Of a stretch of 64,000 bases of DNA, positions 7,298-15,918 are shown piece after piece. A program made the position numbers and the translations under genes. The notes beneath the pieces were generated by a model that did no database searches, was not told the origin of the DNA, and saw only the letters and a program-made list of their open reading frames with translations. Each line of letters begins with the position of its first letter. Within the stretch, counting starts at the first letter, position 1. The stretch is from DASUHT01 sp038230835. GTDB taxonomy: Bacteria; Actinomycetota; Thermoleophilia; Gaiellales; JAICJC01. Location of the stretch: NCBI GenBank assembly GCA_038230835.1, contig JBBRMM010000009.1:1-64000 (forward strand). Reading direction: 5' to 3'.

Positions 7298-8461
7298 ATG
7301 CGCAAGCGCACGAGTGTACGGCGGCTGCTCTCGGGACTGGTCGGTGTGGGTGTGACGGCGGCCCTCGCGCCGTCGGCGTATGCCATGCCGGTGCTGAGCC
7401 ACCCCGATACGACCTACCAGGCCAATGACCGGGTGACCGCCGTGCTGTACGTCGGGAACACGATCTACATCGGCGGCAAGTTCACGCAGGTGCAGGCGCC
7501 CGGCACGGGCGGTGCCTTCGTGCCGCGCAACCACCTGGCGGCGATCGATGCCACCACGGGTGCGCTTCTGCCGTGGGATCCCAACGCCAACGGGATCGTG
7601 TACGCGATCGCCCTGTCGACCGGGGGCACGGAGCTGTACGCCGGTGGAGCGTTCACCCAGATCGGCGGCAAGGGTCACCAGCGGATCGCCGAGATCGACC
7701 CGGTGACCGGTGTGGCTGTCTCGACCTTCAAGCCGAGCCTGGACGCCGCCGTGTTCACCGTCACCCCGAGCGCCTCGAACCTGTACGTGGGCGGTGACTT
7801 CACCACGGTGAACAGTGCAGCCCACCCCTACCTGGCGGCGCTCAATCCCACCAGCGGCGTGCTGAACACTGCATTTGCGGCCCCTGCGCCGGATGCCGGG
7901 GTGCTTGCGACGGCGCTCTCGGCGAGCGGCTCGAAGCTCTTCGTGGGCGGCAACTTCCTCCACCTGGGCACGTCCACCCAGAACCACATAGGGGCGGTCG
8001 ACGCCTCCACCGGGGCGCTTCTGACCTGGAAGACCCATGTCGCCTATCCGGTGCTGGGGCTCGTCGCCACGGCGACGGATGTGTACGCGGCGGGAGCCGG
8101 CAGCGGGGGCCACGTGCCCGACTTCGACCAGGCCAGCGGCACACTCAAGTGGTATGCCCAGCTCGACGGCAACGTCGAGGCGGTGACGATCGTCGACGGC
8201 ATCCTGTACGCCGGCGGCCACTTCAACAACTACTGCGACGGTGGTGTCTACACGGGCGGGCTGTGCCAGACCGCGGTGATCCGCCATCATCTGCTCGCGC
8301 TCGACCCGCTGACCGGGACGATCCAGGCCTTTTCGACTCCGATCAACAGCACCCTCGGGGTCTACGCCCTCGGCAACGGCGGCACCCGCCTCGGTCTCGG
8401 CGGCGACTTCACCAAGATCGCCGGCGTCGCGCAGGCGCACTTCGCGCAGCTCACGGAGTGA
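7298..8461 (+). CDS. Secreted beta-propeller (delta-60 repeat-like) protein
   Basis: 387 residues from ATG 7298, chosen over ATG 7265 because GGGAGGG lies about 6 bp before it. A signal peptide (Arg-rich start, cleavage near SAYAMP) is followed by repeated units of about 45-60 residues built on VYVGNTIYIGGKFTQV, LYAGGAFTQIGG, LYVGGDFTTV, LFVGGNFLHL and LGGDFTKIAG, each with a following 'aldpttG' turn. These are delta-60/PQQ-like propeller blades. Such proteins lie at the cell surface; substrate or partner unknown. Cys pairs occur in the last third. Transcribed singly from the promoter at 7244. Confidence 0.8.
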   Translation: MRKRTSVRRLLSGLVGVGVTAALAPSAYAMPVLSHPDTTYQANDRVTAVLYVGNTIYIGGKFTQVQAPGTGGAFVPRNHLAAIDATTGALLPWDPNANGIVYAIALSTGGTELYAGGAFTQIGGKGHQRIAEIDPVTGVAVSTFKPSLDAAVFTVTPSASNLYVGGDFTTVNSAAHPYLAALNPTSGVLNTAFAAPAPDAGVLATALSASGSKLFVGGNFLHLGTSTQNHIGAVDASTGALLTWKTHVAYPVLGLVATATDVYAAGAGSGGHVPDFDQASGTLKWYAQLDGNVEAVTIVDGILYAGGHFNNYCDGGVYTGGLCQTAVIRHHLLALDPLTGTIQAFSTPINSTLGVYALGNGGTRLGLGGDFTKIAGVAQAHFAQLTE

Positions 8462-8503
8462 CGGCGGTGGGCGTTGACCCCGGGCATGTCCACGGGTCAG
8501 CGG

Positions 8504-8632
8504 TCAGCGGTACGACCGGCGGCGGGCCTGAGCGTCGTCGCCGCGGGCCAGAATGGCACCCAAGCCGAACGCGACCACGGCCACACCCAGGATCGGCGCC
8601 AGGGACCAGATGCTCGAGATCGACACGCTCAT
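8504..8632 (-). CDS. Small single-span membrane protein
   Basis: 42 residues from ATG 8632: a short polar start, one transmembrane segment (IWSLAPILGVAVVAFGLGA) and an Arg-rich tail (ARGDDAQARRRS), giving an N-out/C-in orientation. GGGCAGAG just upstream is a weak ribosome binding site. It lies convergent to the propeller gene and downstream of the phosphotransferase gene, with a gap of 40 bp. No family recognised. Confidence 0.45.
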   Translation of the reverse strand: MSVSISSIWSLAPILGVAVVAFGLGAILARGDDAQARRRSYR

Positions 8633-8672
8633 GCTCTGCCCATGGTACAGGCGACGGGCGGGCGGCGGAAGC

Positions 8673-9869
8673 TCACCCTGCCGCAAGCAGCCTGACCAGC
8701 TGCTGCGCGAACAGATCGTGGACGACGGTCACGCCGGCCGCCCTCGCCTCGGCGAAGCGCACCGCCATCTCCAGGTGGTGCAGCATGACCAACAGTGGGC
8801 CGTCGTTGGGATCTCCGCCCATCGCCGTGATCAACGGCGGCGTCGAGTGGACCGCATGCTCGGCGGATTGCTCGGTCGTGCGCTTGCGCCGGCGCAGCGC
8901 GACCATGAAGGCGTAGTGGATCGCATCCTGGCCGACCGGCGCGCCGAGCGTGAAGCGCTCCCAGTCCCAGACCACCAGCCGGCCCTTGGAGCGGGCCATG
9001 TTCCACGGAGTCCAGTCTCCGTGAGCTCCGCCGAATGCGAGCGAATGGCCGCCGAACCGCCGCTCCAGCTCGGCCCTGGTGGCGGAAAGGCCGGCATCGT
9101 CCGCGGCCGCCAGCCGGGCGGTGAGCTCCGTCCACCACGGGCTCTCGGCCAGCGGCGACCGCCTGACTCCCCCCATCGCCGCGACTTCGCGGGTGGGCTG
9201 GAGCGGCGCCCCCGGCCCCGCCGGCAGCCCGCGCTGGGCGATCGGTGCCACCACCAGCAGCCGGAACCCATTCCACTCCGACCGGTGGATCAGCCGGGGT
9301 ACGTCGAACGCCAGCGGCGCGGACTGCGGCGCGCTGAACGCCGCCAGCACCTCGCCCTCGCGCACCACAAGCGGCCGCGTGAGGTCGTTCCAGCCGATCT
9401 TGACGAACGCCAGCGCCTCGCCCGAGCTTCCCAGCACCTGCACCACCGGCTTGCCGTTGGGCCGCGTCGCGCCCACGCGGACGGCCAGTGACAGGTCGTC
9501 GCGGCCCAGCACACCGGCGAGATGCTCGCGCAGCAGCAGCCCCGGCAGATCGGCGACGGGCGTCCCGTCGGCCACCGCCAGGCTGACCCGATTGGAGCGC
9601 CACGCGCGCATGAGACCCCCGCGCACGGCCAGAGCGGCGGCCATCGATCCCGCCGTTGCACCGCCGCCGCTACCGTTCGAAAACCGGCGCAGGGCCTGAG
9701 CGGCGGAGCGTGGGGAGGACTCCGGCAGCAGCATCCAGGGCCGGCGCAGGCTCGGCACGGCCACATACGACTCGACCGTGGTGAAGCCCCGGGGTGCCGA
9801 TCCGGAGCCTGCGAATGTGCGATCCGACTCGATGGTGAGTCCTCGAAAGCAGGCGCGGGCGTCTCGCAC
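8673..9869 (-). CDS. Aminoglycoside phosphotransferase-like (APH/choline kinase fold) protein
   Basis: About 398 residues. The C-terminal half has the kinase-fold phosphotransferase core: GGAHGDWTPWNMA, with the catalytic Asp and the Asn that binds metal, followed by LVVWDWERF with the metal-binding Asp. An N-lobe is visible in AFVKIGWND (possible ATP-contact Lys). These enzymes phosphorylate small molecules or sugars; the substrate here is unknown. The start is uncertain: the frame is open to 9974 but that would cross the divergent promoter at 9930, and GTG 9869 is the best in-frame start below it. Its divergent position beside the polysaccharide operon suggests, but does not show, a role in glycan metabolism. 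Confidence 0.7.
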   Translation of the reverse strand: MRDARACFRGLTIESDRTFAGSGSAPRGFTTVESYVAVPSLRRPWMLLPESSPRSAAQALRRFSNGSGGGATAGSMAAALAVRGGLMRAWRSNRVSLAVADGTPVADLPGLLLREHLAGVLGRDDLSLAVRVGATRPNGKPVVQVLGSSGEALAFVKIGWNDLTRPLVVREGEVLAAFSAPQSAPLAFDVPRLIHRSEWNGFRLLVVAPIAQRGLPAGPGAPLQPTREVAAMGGVRRSPLAESPWWTELTARLAAADDAGLSATRAELERRFGGHSLAFGGAHGDWTPWNMARSKGRLVVWDWERFTLGAPVGQDAIHYAFMVALRRRKRTTEQSAEHAVHSTPPLITAMGGDPNDGPLLVMLHHLEMAVRFAEARAAGVTVVHDLFAQQLVRLLAAG

Positions 9870-9929
9870 ATCGAAGAACCTACCGCACGCGAGGTCAATA
9901 ACTCCCCAATTCGACGGTCGGCCCTGCGG

Positions 9930-9957
9930 TTGACGCCACCGGCAAGGGGGGTACCAT
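9930..9957 (+). promoter_or_regulatory. Promoter of polysaccharide operon
   Basis: TTGACG (9930-9935), 16-bp spacer, TACCAT (9952-9957). The predicted mRNA would have a leader of about 130 nt before GTG 10093. It also lies in the divergent region shared with the phosphotransferase gene. Confidence 0.5.
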
Positions 9958-10092
9958 TGGTGAACAGGAGGCACGTTTCTCGGACGGACGTCACTCCTCC
10001 GAGGGCCGGGCCCCCATGTGTCGGCGGTTGTGTCCGAGCGGAACGCAGTTCGTGGGCGAACGTCCCGCGGTCAAACCTGGAAGGACTGGGCA

Positions 10093-11811
10093 GTGGACAA
10101 CGGCTTTGAAACGGTCTCCCTTGGCGACTATGTGGGGGTGGTATGGCGCCGGAAGTGGATCGTGCTTCTTGTCACTTTGCTCCTCGCGGGTGCGGCGACG
10201 CTGTATGCCAAGCATCAGCAGACTCTGTACTCGGCCACGTCTCAGGTCCTCTACAGCCCCACTTCGGCTCCCGCGACTCAGCAGGCCAACAACAAGTCTT
10301 TGAGCGGCAACGCCGGGGCGTGGGCGAACTCCAACGTCGCGCTGGCGTCGTCGCAAACGTTCGACAGATACGTCTTGGGGCGACTCAAGCTGGCTGACCG
10401 TACTCCCGCAGATCTCCAGGCCCAGACGACGGTTGCAGTCGACGCGACCGGGAACAATCTCATCGTCACGGTGTCGGATCCGAACCAGGGCACGGCCACC
10501 CGGCTTGCCGCAGCAATCGCAAACAGCTTTCCGATGTTCCTGGTCTCCCAGGGCGTGCAGGCAACGATCACCAAGGATCAGGGCCTGATCCTCCAGGACA
10601 TTGCTGCGCTCCAGGGCCCTAAGGCCGAGATCGCTGCCGGGCTCATCATGATGAGCGCGGGTGCGCCGGTCTTGGACAAGAACGGGAACGAGCAGATCGA
10701 CCCAGCAAAGGTCGGCAAGACAAAGCTCGATCTCGCAAACAAGCGAAATATCATCGCCCAGGATCAGGCGAAGCTGACCAACCTCACGCCTACACAGGCT
10801 GGGGACATCGAATATACGGTCGCCGAGCCCAGCACCGGCGCCACGCAGACCCAGCCACAGGTGGCCAAGACCGTCGCCATCGGTGCCTTCATCGGCCTCG
10901 TGTTGGGCATGTTCCTGGCCTTCTTGCAGGACGTGCTGGACACCCGCATCCGCGATGCAGAGGACGTCGGCAGGCGGCTGCGGCTGCCGCTCCTCGCCCG
11001 CATCCCGAGCCCACCAAAGGCGGTCGGAAACGGCCTGGTGGCGCTCGCAGACCCGGCGCCTCCGCTGGTGCCGTCATCCGAGGCCTACCGGATCGCGAAA
11101 CTGAACCTGGCGTCCGTGCTCAACCGCAACCCCGACGTCCGCACGATCATGTTCACCAGCGCCGGCGACGACGAGGGCACATCGCAGACCGCCGCCAACC
11201 TGGCGATCGTGCTCGCCCGCTCGGGCAAGCACGTGATCCTCGTTGACGCCAATCTGCGCAGGCCCGTTCAGGGCGAGTTCTTCGGTCTCGACGACCGCGC
11301 CGGCCTGTCCGACGTGCTGGCCGGCCGGGCCCGCCTGGCCGACGCACTGACCGGTGTCGACGTCGGCCGTCACGGTGCGGTGGACGCGGCCGCGAACGGC
11401 CGCGGGGCGGTGGACGGGATCCTCGAGGTGCTGCCCGCCGGGGCGGCGACGGTGGATGCCGCCGAACTGCTCGACTCGCGCACTGCCACCGAGCTCGTGC
11501 TCACGCTGCGTTCCCGGGCCGATATCGTGCTGATCGACGCGCCGGCGATGCTGCCGGTGACCGACGCGATGGTGCTCGCGTCCAAGGTGGACGGCGTGAT
11601 CGTGGTGTCGCGGGCGCGGCTGGCCAGCCGGCCGACCGTGGTCGCCCTGCGCCGCGCCCTGGACAACTGCCCGGCGCCCGGTGTCGGCTTCGTCTTCACC
11701 GGTGCAAGCCCCGGTGCGCGCAACGACTATGGTGGCTCCTACGTCGTGCCGCGCCCGACGCCCGGGTTCGGCGAGGACGAGCGAGAGCCGCGCGAGGTCG
11801 GCGTGCTGTGA
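10093..11811 (+). CDS. Wzz/Wzc-like polysaccharide co-polymerase with degenerate BY-kinase domain
   Basis: 572 residues from GTG 10093 (AAGGA 7 bp upstream). Residues about 20-40 and 258-280 are the two membrane spans of a chain-length determinant (Wzz) domain with an outside loop between them; about 320-550 is a CpsD/CapB-type P-loop kinase domain. The Walker B motif VLIDAPAML is intact, but Walker A reads AGDDEGTSQTAANLA with Thr where the catalytic Lys of GEGK(S/T) should be, and Walker A' reads ILVDANLRRP with Asn for the second Asp. Only two Tyr (NDYGGSYVV) stand near the C-terminus. Thus it probably controls chain length and export but may not phosphorylate tyrosine. First gene of the operon; overlaps the next by 4 bp. 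Confidence 0.85.
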   Translation: MDNGFETVSLGDYVGVVWRRKWIVLLVTLLLAGAATLYAKHQQTLYSATSQVLYSPTSAPATQQANNKSLSGNAGAWANSNVALASSQTFDRYVLGRLKLADRTPADLQAQTTVAVDATGNNLIVTVSDPNQGTATRLAAAIANSFPMFLVSQGVQATITKDQGLILQDIAALQGPKAEIAAGLIMMSAGAPVLDKNGNEQIDPAKVGKTKLDLANKRNIIAQDQAKLTNLTPTQAGDIEYTVAEPSTGATQTQPQVAKTVAIGAFIGLVLGMFLAFLQDVLDTRIRDAEDVGRRLRLPLLARIPSPPKAVGNGLVALADPAPPLVPSSEAYRIAKLNLASVLNRNPDVRTIMFTSAGDDEGTSQTAANLAIVLARSGKHVILVDANLRRPVQGEFFGLDDRAGLSDVLAGRARLADALTGVDVGRHGAVDAAANGRGAVDGILEVLPAGAATVDAAELLDSRTATELVLTLRSRADIVLIDAPAMLPVTDAMVLASKVDGVIVVSRARLASRPTVVALRRALDNCPAPGVGFVFTGASPGARNDYGGSYVVPRPTPGFGEDEREPREVGVL

Positions 11812-12257
11812 AGGTTGCTCTGGTGTGCTCGTCCGGAGGCCACCTGACCCAGCTTCACCAGCTCAAGCCCTGGTGGCAGAAGCACGAGCGGTTCTGGGTC
11901 ACGTTCAAGCTGCCCGACTCCGAGTCGCTGCTGGCCGACGAGGACGTCACCTGGGCCCACTACCCCACCACGCGCAACGTGCGCAACACGATCCGCAACC
12001 TGTGGCTGGCCATGCGCGTGCTGCCGCGCAGGCGGCCCGACATCGTCGTCTCGGACGGCGCCGGGGTTGCGTTTCCGTTCTTCCTGGTCGCCCGCCTGCT
12101 GCGCATAAAGACGGTGTACGTCGAGGTGTACGATCGCATCGATTCACCGACCTTGACCGGGCGCATGTGCCGGCCGTTGACCTCGCTCTTCCTCGTCCAG
12201 TGGGAGGAGCAGAAGCGGTTCTATCCCCGCGCTGAGCTGATCGGACGACTGTTCTAG
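11808..12257 (+). CDS. Glycosyltransferase subunit, PssD/Alg14-like
   Basis: 149 residues. N-terminal ALVCSSGGHLTQL is the signature of Alg14/PssD, followed by RPDIVVSDGAGVAFPF and YVEVYDRIDSPTLTGR. In yeast and rhizobia this membrane-bound half recruits the catalytic Alg13/PssE half to transfer a sugar from UDP-sugar to a lipid-PP-sugar acceptor on the inner face of the membrane. The catalytic partner is the next gene, 4 bp downstream, so the two form the split enzyme. GTG start within GTGA overlap with the previous stop. Confidence 0.85.
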   Translation: MKVALVCSSGGHLTQLHQLKPWWQKHERFWVTFKLPDSESLLADEDVTWAHYPTTRNVRNTIRNLWLAMRVLPRRRPDIVVSDGAGVAFPFFLVARLLRIKTVYVEVYDRIDSPTLTGRMCRPLTSLFLVQWEEQKRFYPRAELIGRLF

Positions 12258-12261
12258 GCCG

Positions 12262-12828
12262 ATGCACACCCTGCCGCTGATCTTCGCCACCGTCGGGACC
12301 GACGTCCATCCTTTCCACCGCATGACGCGCTGGATCGACACCTGGCTGGCCGAGGGCGGTGCCAACCGTGCCCACTGCTTCATGCAGACCGGGACGTCCC
12401 AGCAGCCCCGGCTGGCCGACCACAACCCCTACCTCGGCTATCGCGAGATGGAGGAGAAGGTGCGCTCGGCGGCTGCGGTGGTCTGCCACGGCGGGCCGGG
12501 CACGATCATGCTCTGCGTCTCGATGGGCAAACGCCCGATCGTGATCCCGCGAAGCGCCGAGCGCGGCGAGCATGTGGACAACCACCAGTGCGCGTTCAGC
12601 CGGCGGGTGGCGGCCGACGGCGCAATCCTCCTGGCCGAGACCGAGGAACAGTTCCGCTCCCACGTCGAGCAGGTGCTGCAGGGTGGGGTGGTGCTGCCGA
12701 GGTCGGTAAACGGTTTCGACCCGGCCCAGGCCGCAGCTCGCTTCGAGGAACTCGTCGAGGGTCTCTTTCGCGGTGCCGTCACGCGTGAGCCGGCGGCCAC
12801 TCGCGTCCCCGGCGGACACGAGACATGA
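12262..12828 (+). CDS. Glycosyltransferase catalytic subunit, PssE/Alg13-like
   Basis: 188 residues of GT28/GT-B C-terminal type. N-terminal LIFATVGTDVHPFHR and the nucleotide-sugar-binding loop VVCHGGPGTIM with PIVIPR and the following ERGEHVDNHQ are the family signature. Pairs with the PssD-like gene just upstream. The exact sugar (GlcA in rhizobia, GlcNAc in yeast) cannot be told from sequence. About 20 residues beyond the usual end form a charged tail. Stop overlaps the next start (ATGA). Confidence 0.85.
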   Translation: MHTLPLIFATVGTDVHPFHRMTRWIDTWLAEGGANRAHCFMQTGTSQQPRLADHNPYLGYREMEEKVRSAAAVVCHGGPGTIMLCVSMGKRPIVIPRSAERGEHVDNHQCAFSRRVAADGAILLAETEEQFRSHVEQVLQGGVVLPRSVNGFDPAQAAARFEELVEGLFRGAVTREPAATRVPGGHET

Positions 12829-13760
12829 CCCCTGCCCAGGTGGTGTATGTCGGCGGCTGGGGCCGCAGCGGCAGCACCCTGCTCTCGCACATGCTGGGCG
12901 CGGCGCCCCATATGGTCGCGGTCGGTGAGCTGCGCTACGTCTGGCAGGCGGGCGTGACGGCCGACGAGCTGTGCGGCTGCGGCCTCACCTTCTCCGGCTG
13001 CCCGTTCTGGACCGAGGTCGGGGCGCGCGCGTTCGGCGGTTGGGACGCGGTCGACGCCGGTGAGGTGCTGGCGCTCGAAGCGGCGGTGCTCCGGCACAGC
13101 CGGATCCCCCTGCTGGCCGCGCCGTGGCTGGTGCCCGGCCACGCCGAGAAACTGCGCCGGTACGCCGAGTTGACCGCCGCGCTCTACGGCGGCATCCTCG
13201 AGGTGTCCGGTGCGACTGCGGTGGTCGACTCGACGAAGAACCCGCCCTACGCCTACTTCCTGCGCCGCGCTGCCGGGGTCGACCTGCGCGTGATCCACCT
13301 CGTCCGCGACAGCCGCGGTGTCGTGTTCTCGTGGATGAAGAAGATGGTCCGGCCCGAGATCACGTCGGCGGACGGTGCCTACTTCGAGGAGTTCAGCCCG
13401 CTGCGCGCGGCGGTGCGATGGATGGAGTGCAACCTGGCCTTCGAACTGCTTCGCCGGCTCCGAACCCCCACCGTGCGGGTGCGCTACGAGTCGCTGGTCG
13501 GCGACCCCCGGCGCGAGCTCGAGCATGCGATGGAGCGGCTGGGGCACGAGACCGACTTCGCCTTCCTGGAGGCCGGCGAGCTGGAAGTCGCCGCGCAGCA
13601 CAGCGTGCGCGGGAACCCGATGCGCTTCGCCCACGGCCGCCAGCAGGTGCGGGTGGACGACGCATGGCGCACGCAGATGCGGGCCGGGTCGCGGCGTGTG
13701 GTCACACTCGTCACCTGGCCGCTGCTGCTGGGATACGGCTACCTGAGGTCGGTCGGCTGA
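12825..13760 (+). CDS. Sulfotransferase 1 of polysaccharide operon
   Basis: 311 residues. The 5'-phosphosulfate-binding loop is GRSGSTLLSHML (about residues 13-24) and the 3'-phosphate-binding segment is VIHLVRDSRGVVFSW (about 152-166), the two PAPS-binding signatures of sulfotransferases. The region between holds three Cys (CGCGLTFSGC), seen in a subgroup of actinobacterial members. It should transfer sulfate from PAPS to a hydroxyl, here most simply to a sugar of the glycan made by this operon. No PAPS synthesis genes lie in the window. Start overlaps the previous stop by 4 bp. Confidence 0.8.
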   Translation: MTPAQVVYVGGWGRSGSTLLSHMLGAAPHMVAVGELRYVWQAGVTADELCGCGLTFSGCPFWTEVGARAFGGWDAVDAGEVLALEAAVLRHSRIPLLAAPWLVPGHAEKLRRYAELTAALYGGILEVSGATAVVDSTKNPPYAYFLRRAAGVDLRVIHLVRDSRGVVFSWMKKMVRPEITSADGAYFEEFSPLRAAVRWMECNLAFELLRRLRTPTVRVRYESLVGDPRRELEHAMERLGHETDFAFLEAGELEVAAQHSVRGNPMRFAHGRQQVRVDDAWRTQMRAGSRRVVTLVTWPLLLGYGYLRSVG

Positions 13761-15097
13761 TGCGCAACCTGGCCGCCGATCACGTCAACGAGGCGATGCC
13801 TCGCGGGCACGCGATGCCGCGGGGCTGGCAGGCCTACGCCCTGTTCGGACTGCTGCCGCTGTGGTGGCTGCTCGGCCTCTCGATGTTCATGTGGCCGCTG
13901 ATCACCGCGCCGATGCTGGCGACGATGCTGCTGCGCCGCTGGCCGGTGCGGGCTCCCAGGCGGTTCGGGGTGTTCATGCTGCTGCTGGCCTGGATGCTGA
14001 TCTCCGGAGTCGAGCTGAGCAGCGCCCAGCGCGCCCTGGCCTGGGCCTGGCGGGGATCGTTCTTCGTCTCCGGGGCGATCCTCTTCCTGTTCATCGTCAA
14101 CATCCCCGAGCGCCGGCTGCCCACTCGCTCGATCGTGAACGCGCTCGCCTTCTACTGGGTGGTGGTGGTGATCGGCGGCTGGTTCGGCGTCCTGTTCCCG
14201 CACGTGACGCTGGCCAGCCCGATGGAGCACCTGCTGCCCAGGTCGGTGGTCAACAACCAGTACGTGTACGCCCACGTGCACCTGCAGTTCGCCGAGGTGC
14301 AGCACTTCCTGGGTTTCCCGCTCGGCCGCCCCGAGACCTTCTTCGCCTACACCAACGCCTGGGGCTCGGCGTTCGCGATCCTGACGCCGTTTGCGGTCGC
14401 GTCGCTGGTGCAGACGCGCTCGCGGGGCTGGCGCAACACGCTGCGAATCGCGATGGCGGCGTCGATCGTGCCGATCGTGTTCTCGCTCGACCGCGGCCTG
14501 TGGCTCGCGCTCGGGGTCGGAATCACCTACGCCGCGATCCGACTTGCGCGGCACCGTGACACCCGGCTCGTGCGTGCGATCGTGTTCGCCTTCGCCGCCA
14601 TCGCGGTGCTCCTGGTGGTGAGCCCGCTGGGTGGGCTGGCATCGGGCCGCTTCTCGCACAAGACCGGAGACACCGGCCGGCTGCAGCGTGACCAGGCAGC
14701 CACCCAGAAGGTGCTCGGGTCGCCCTGGCTGGGCTTCGGCGCGCCGCAGCAGAACACCGTGAAGGGCCAGAGCGCGATCGGCACCGAGAGCGAGGTCTTC
14801 CTGCTGGTCGTCTCGCACGGCATCCCCGGACTGGCGCTGTTCTCGCTGTGGTTCGCCTACACACTCTTTCGCTCGGCGCGCTGGCGCACGCCCGACGCGT
14901 TCTGGGCGCACGTGGTGATCCTGATCGGGTGCATCCAGCTCCCCTACTATGAGATCACCGAGCGACTGCCGCTGCTGATGGTTGCGGCTGCCATCGTGTA
15001 CCGCGAGATCGCCAAGGACGGGACGCCGCGGCTCGGGGTTCGCCGCCGCAAGGCCGCGCGCCCCGCTCCGGCCACCGTCCAGCCGCAGCTCGTCTAG
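13760..15097 (+). CDS. O-antigen ligase/polymerase-like membrane protein (Wzy/WaaL)
   Basis: 445 residues with about ten to twelve hydrophobic segments and a large outside loop (about residues 160-215 and 290-340) with the RG-x-W and HN/HG-type features of the family (SLDRGLWLALGVGI; TESEVFLLVVSHGIPGL). Members polymerise or ligate undecaprenol-linked glycan units on the outer face of the membrane. The reading frame is open upstream to 13124 but that part lies over the sulfotransferase gene; ATG 13760 overlaps its stop (TGATG) and starts the membrane protein. The Lys/Arg-rich C-terminus is in the cytosol. Confidence 0.8.
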   Translation: MRNLAADHVNEAMPRGHAMPRGWQAYALFGLLPLWWLLGLSMFMWPLITAPMLATMLLRRWPVRAPRRFGVFMLLLAWMLISGVELSSAQRALAWAWRGSFFVSGAILFLFIVNIPERRLPTRSIVNALAFYWVVVVIGGWFGVLFPHVTLASPMEHLLPRSVVNNQYVYAHVHLQFAEVQHFLGFPLGRPETFFAYTNAWGSAFAILTPFAVASLVQTRSRGWRNTLRIAMAASIVPIVFSLDRGLWLALGVGITYAAIRLARHRDTRLVRAIVFAFAAIAVLLVVSPLGGLASGRFSHKTGDTGRLQRDQAATQKVLGSPWLGFGAPQQNTVKGQSAIGTESEVFLLVVSHGIPGLALFSLWFAYTLFRSARWRTPDAFWAHVVILIGCIQLPYYEITERLPLLMVAAAIVYREIAKDGTPRLGVRRRKAARPAPATVQPQLV

Positions 15098-15117
15098 CCG
15101 ATAGAGACTGGAGACCC

Positions 15118-15918
15118 ATGACTGACCACACCTACGCGTTCATCGGGGGCCTGCATCGCAGCGGCACCTCGCTGCTCGCTCGCTGCCTGGCCGAGCATCC
15201 GCAGGCCAGCGGGTTCAAAGGCACCGGCGCAACCGAGGACGAGGGTCAGCATCTGCAGACCGTGTACCACCCGGCCAGTCGGCACGGCGGCCCGGGCCGG
15301 TTTGGCTTCCATGACCAGGCCTACCTCGACGAGCGTTCGGAGTTGGTCTCGGATGCCAGCCGGGACGCGCTTCTGGCTGACTGGAACCGTCACTGGGACA
15401 CCAGCAAGCCGGTGCTGCTCGAGAAGTCGCCGCCCAATCTGATTCGCACCCGATTCCTGCAGGCGCTCTTCCCCGGAGCTCGCTTCGTCGTCATGCTGCG
15501 GCACCCGATCGCTGTGTCGTGCGCCACCCAGAAGTGGAGCTGGACGACCTACACCTCGCTGGTCGAGCACTGGCTGGTCTGCCACGAGCGGCTGGAGCAG
15601 GACGCGCCGCACCTGGAGCACCTCCACGTGCTGCGCTACGAGGACATGGTCGCCGATCCCGACGCCCGGCTGGGCGAGGTGTTCAGGTTCGTCGGCCTGG
15701 AGCCGAGGCCGACCGATCTGACGGTGCGCACGACCGTCAACGACGCCTACTTCGACCGCTGGGACGCCAACCGCTGGAACCCGCTCAAGCGCCTCGATAC
15801 CGACCGCGCGCTGGCGCGCTTCGAGGACCGCGTGAACCGGTTCGGCTACAGCCTTCGGGAGCCGCGGCACATGAGCGACCCCGAGGTGCTCGCCCGCCGT
15901 CCGCTGACGGAGGTCTGA
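15118..15918 (+). CDS. Sulfotransferase 2 of polysaccharide operon
   Basis: 266 residues. GGLHRSGTSLLARCLAEHP (5' to residue 30) is the PAPS 5'-phosphosulfate loop, LLEKSPPNLIRTRFL and ARFVVMLRHPIAVS give the 3'-phosphate segment, and LRYEDMVADP is the usual late motif. Closest in style to the protein-tyrosine/GAG sulfotransferase-like family (PF13469). CTGGAG lies about 8 bp before ATG 15118. Likely acts on the same glycan as the neighbouring sulfotransferases, perhaps at a different position. Confidence 0.8.
   Translation: MTDHTYAFIGGLHRSGTSLLARCLAEHPQASGFKGTGATEDEGQHLQTVYHPASRHGGPGRFGFHDQAYLDERSELVSDASRDALLADWNRHWDTSKPVLLEKSPPNLIRTRFLQALFPGARFVVMLRHPIAVSCATQKWSWTTYTSLVEHWLVCHERLEQDAPHLEHLHVLRYEDMVADPDARLGEVFRFVGLEPRPTDLTVRTTVNDAYFDRWDANRWNPLKRLDTDRALARFEDRVNRFGYSLREPRHMSDPEVLARRPLTEV

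Noticed and set aside
13124..13759. Longer N-terminus for the ligase-like protein
   Set aside because: This part is read over sulfotransferase 1 in another frame and is Arg/Pro-rich; the membrane protein starts at ATG 13760.
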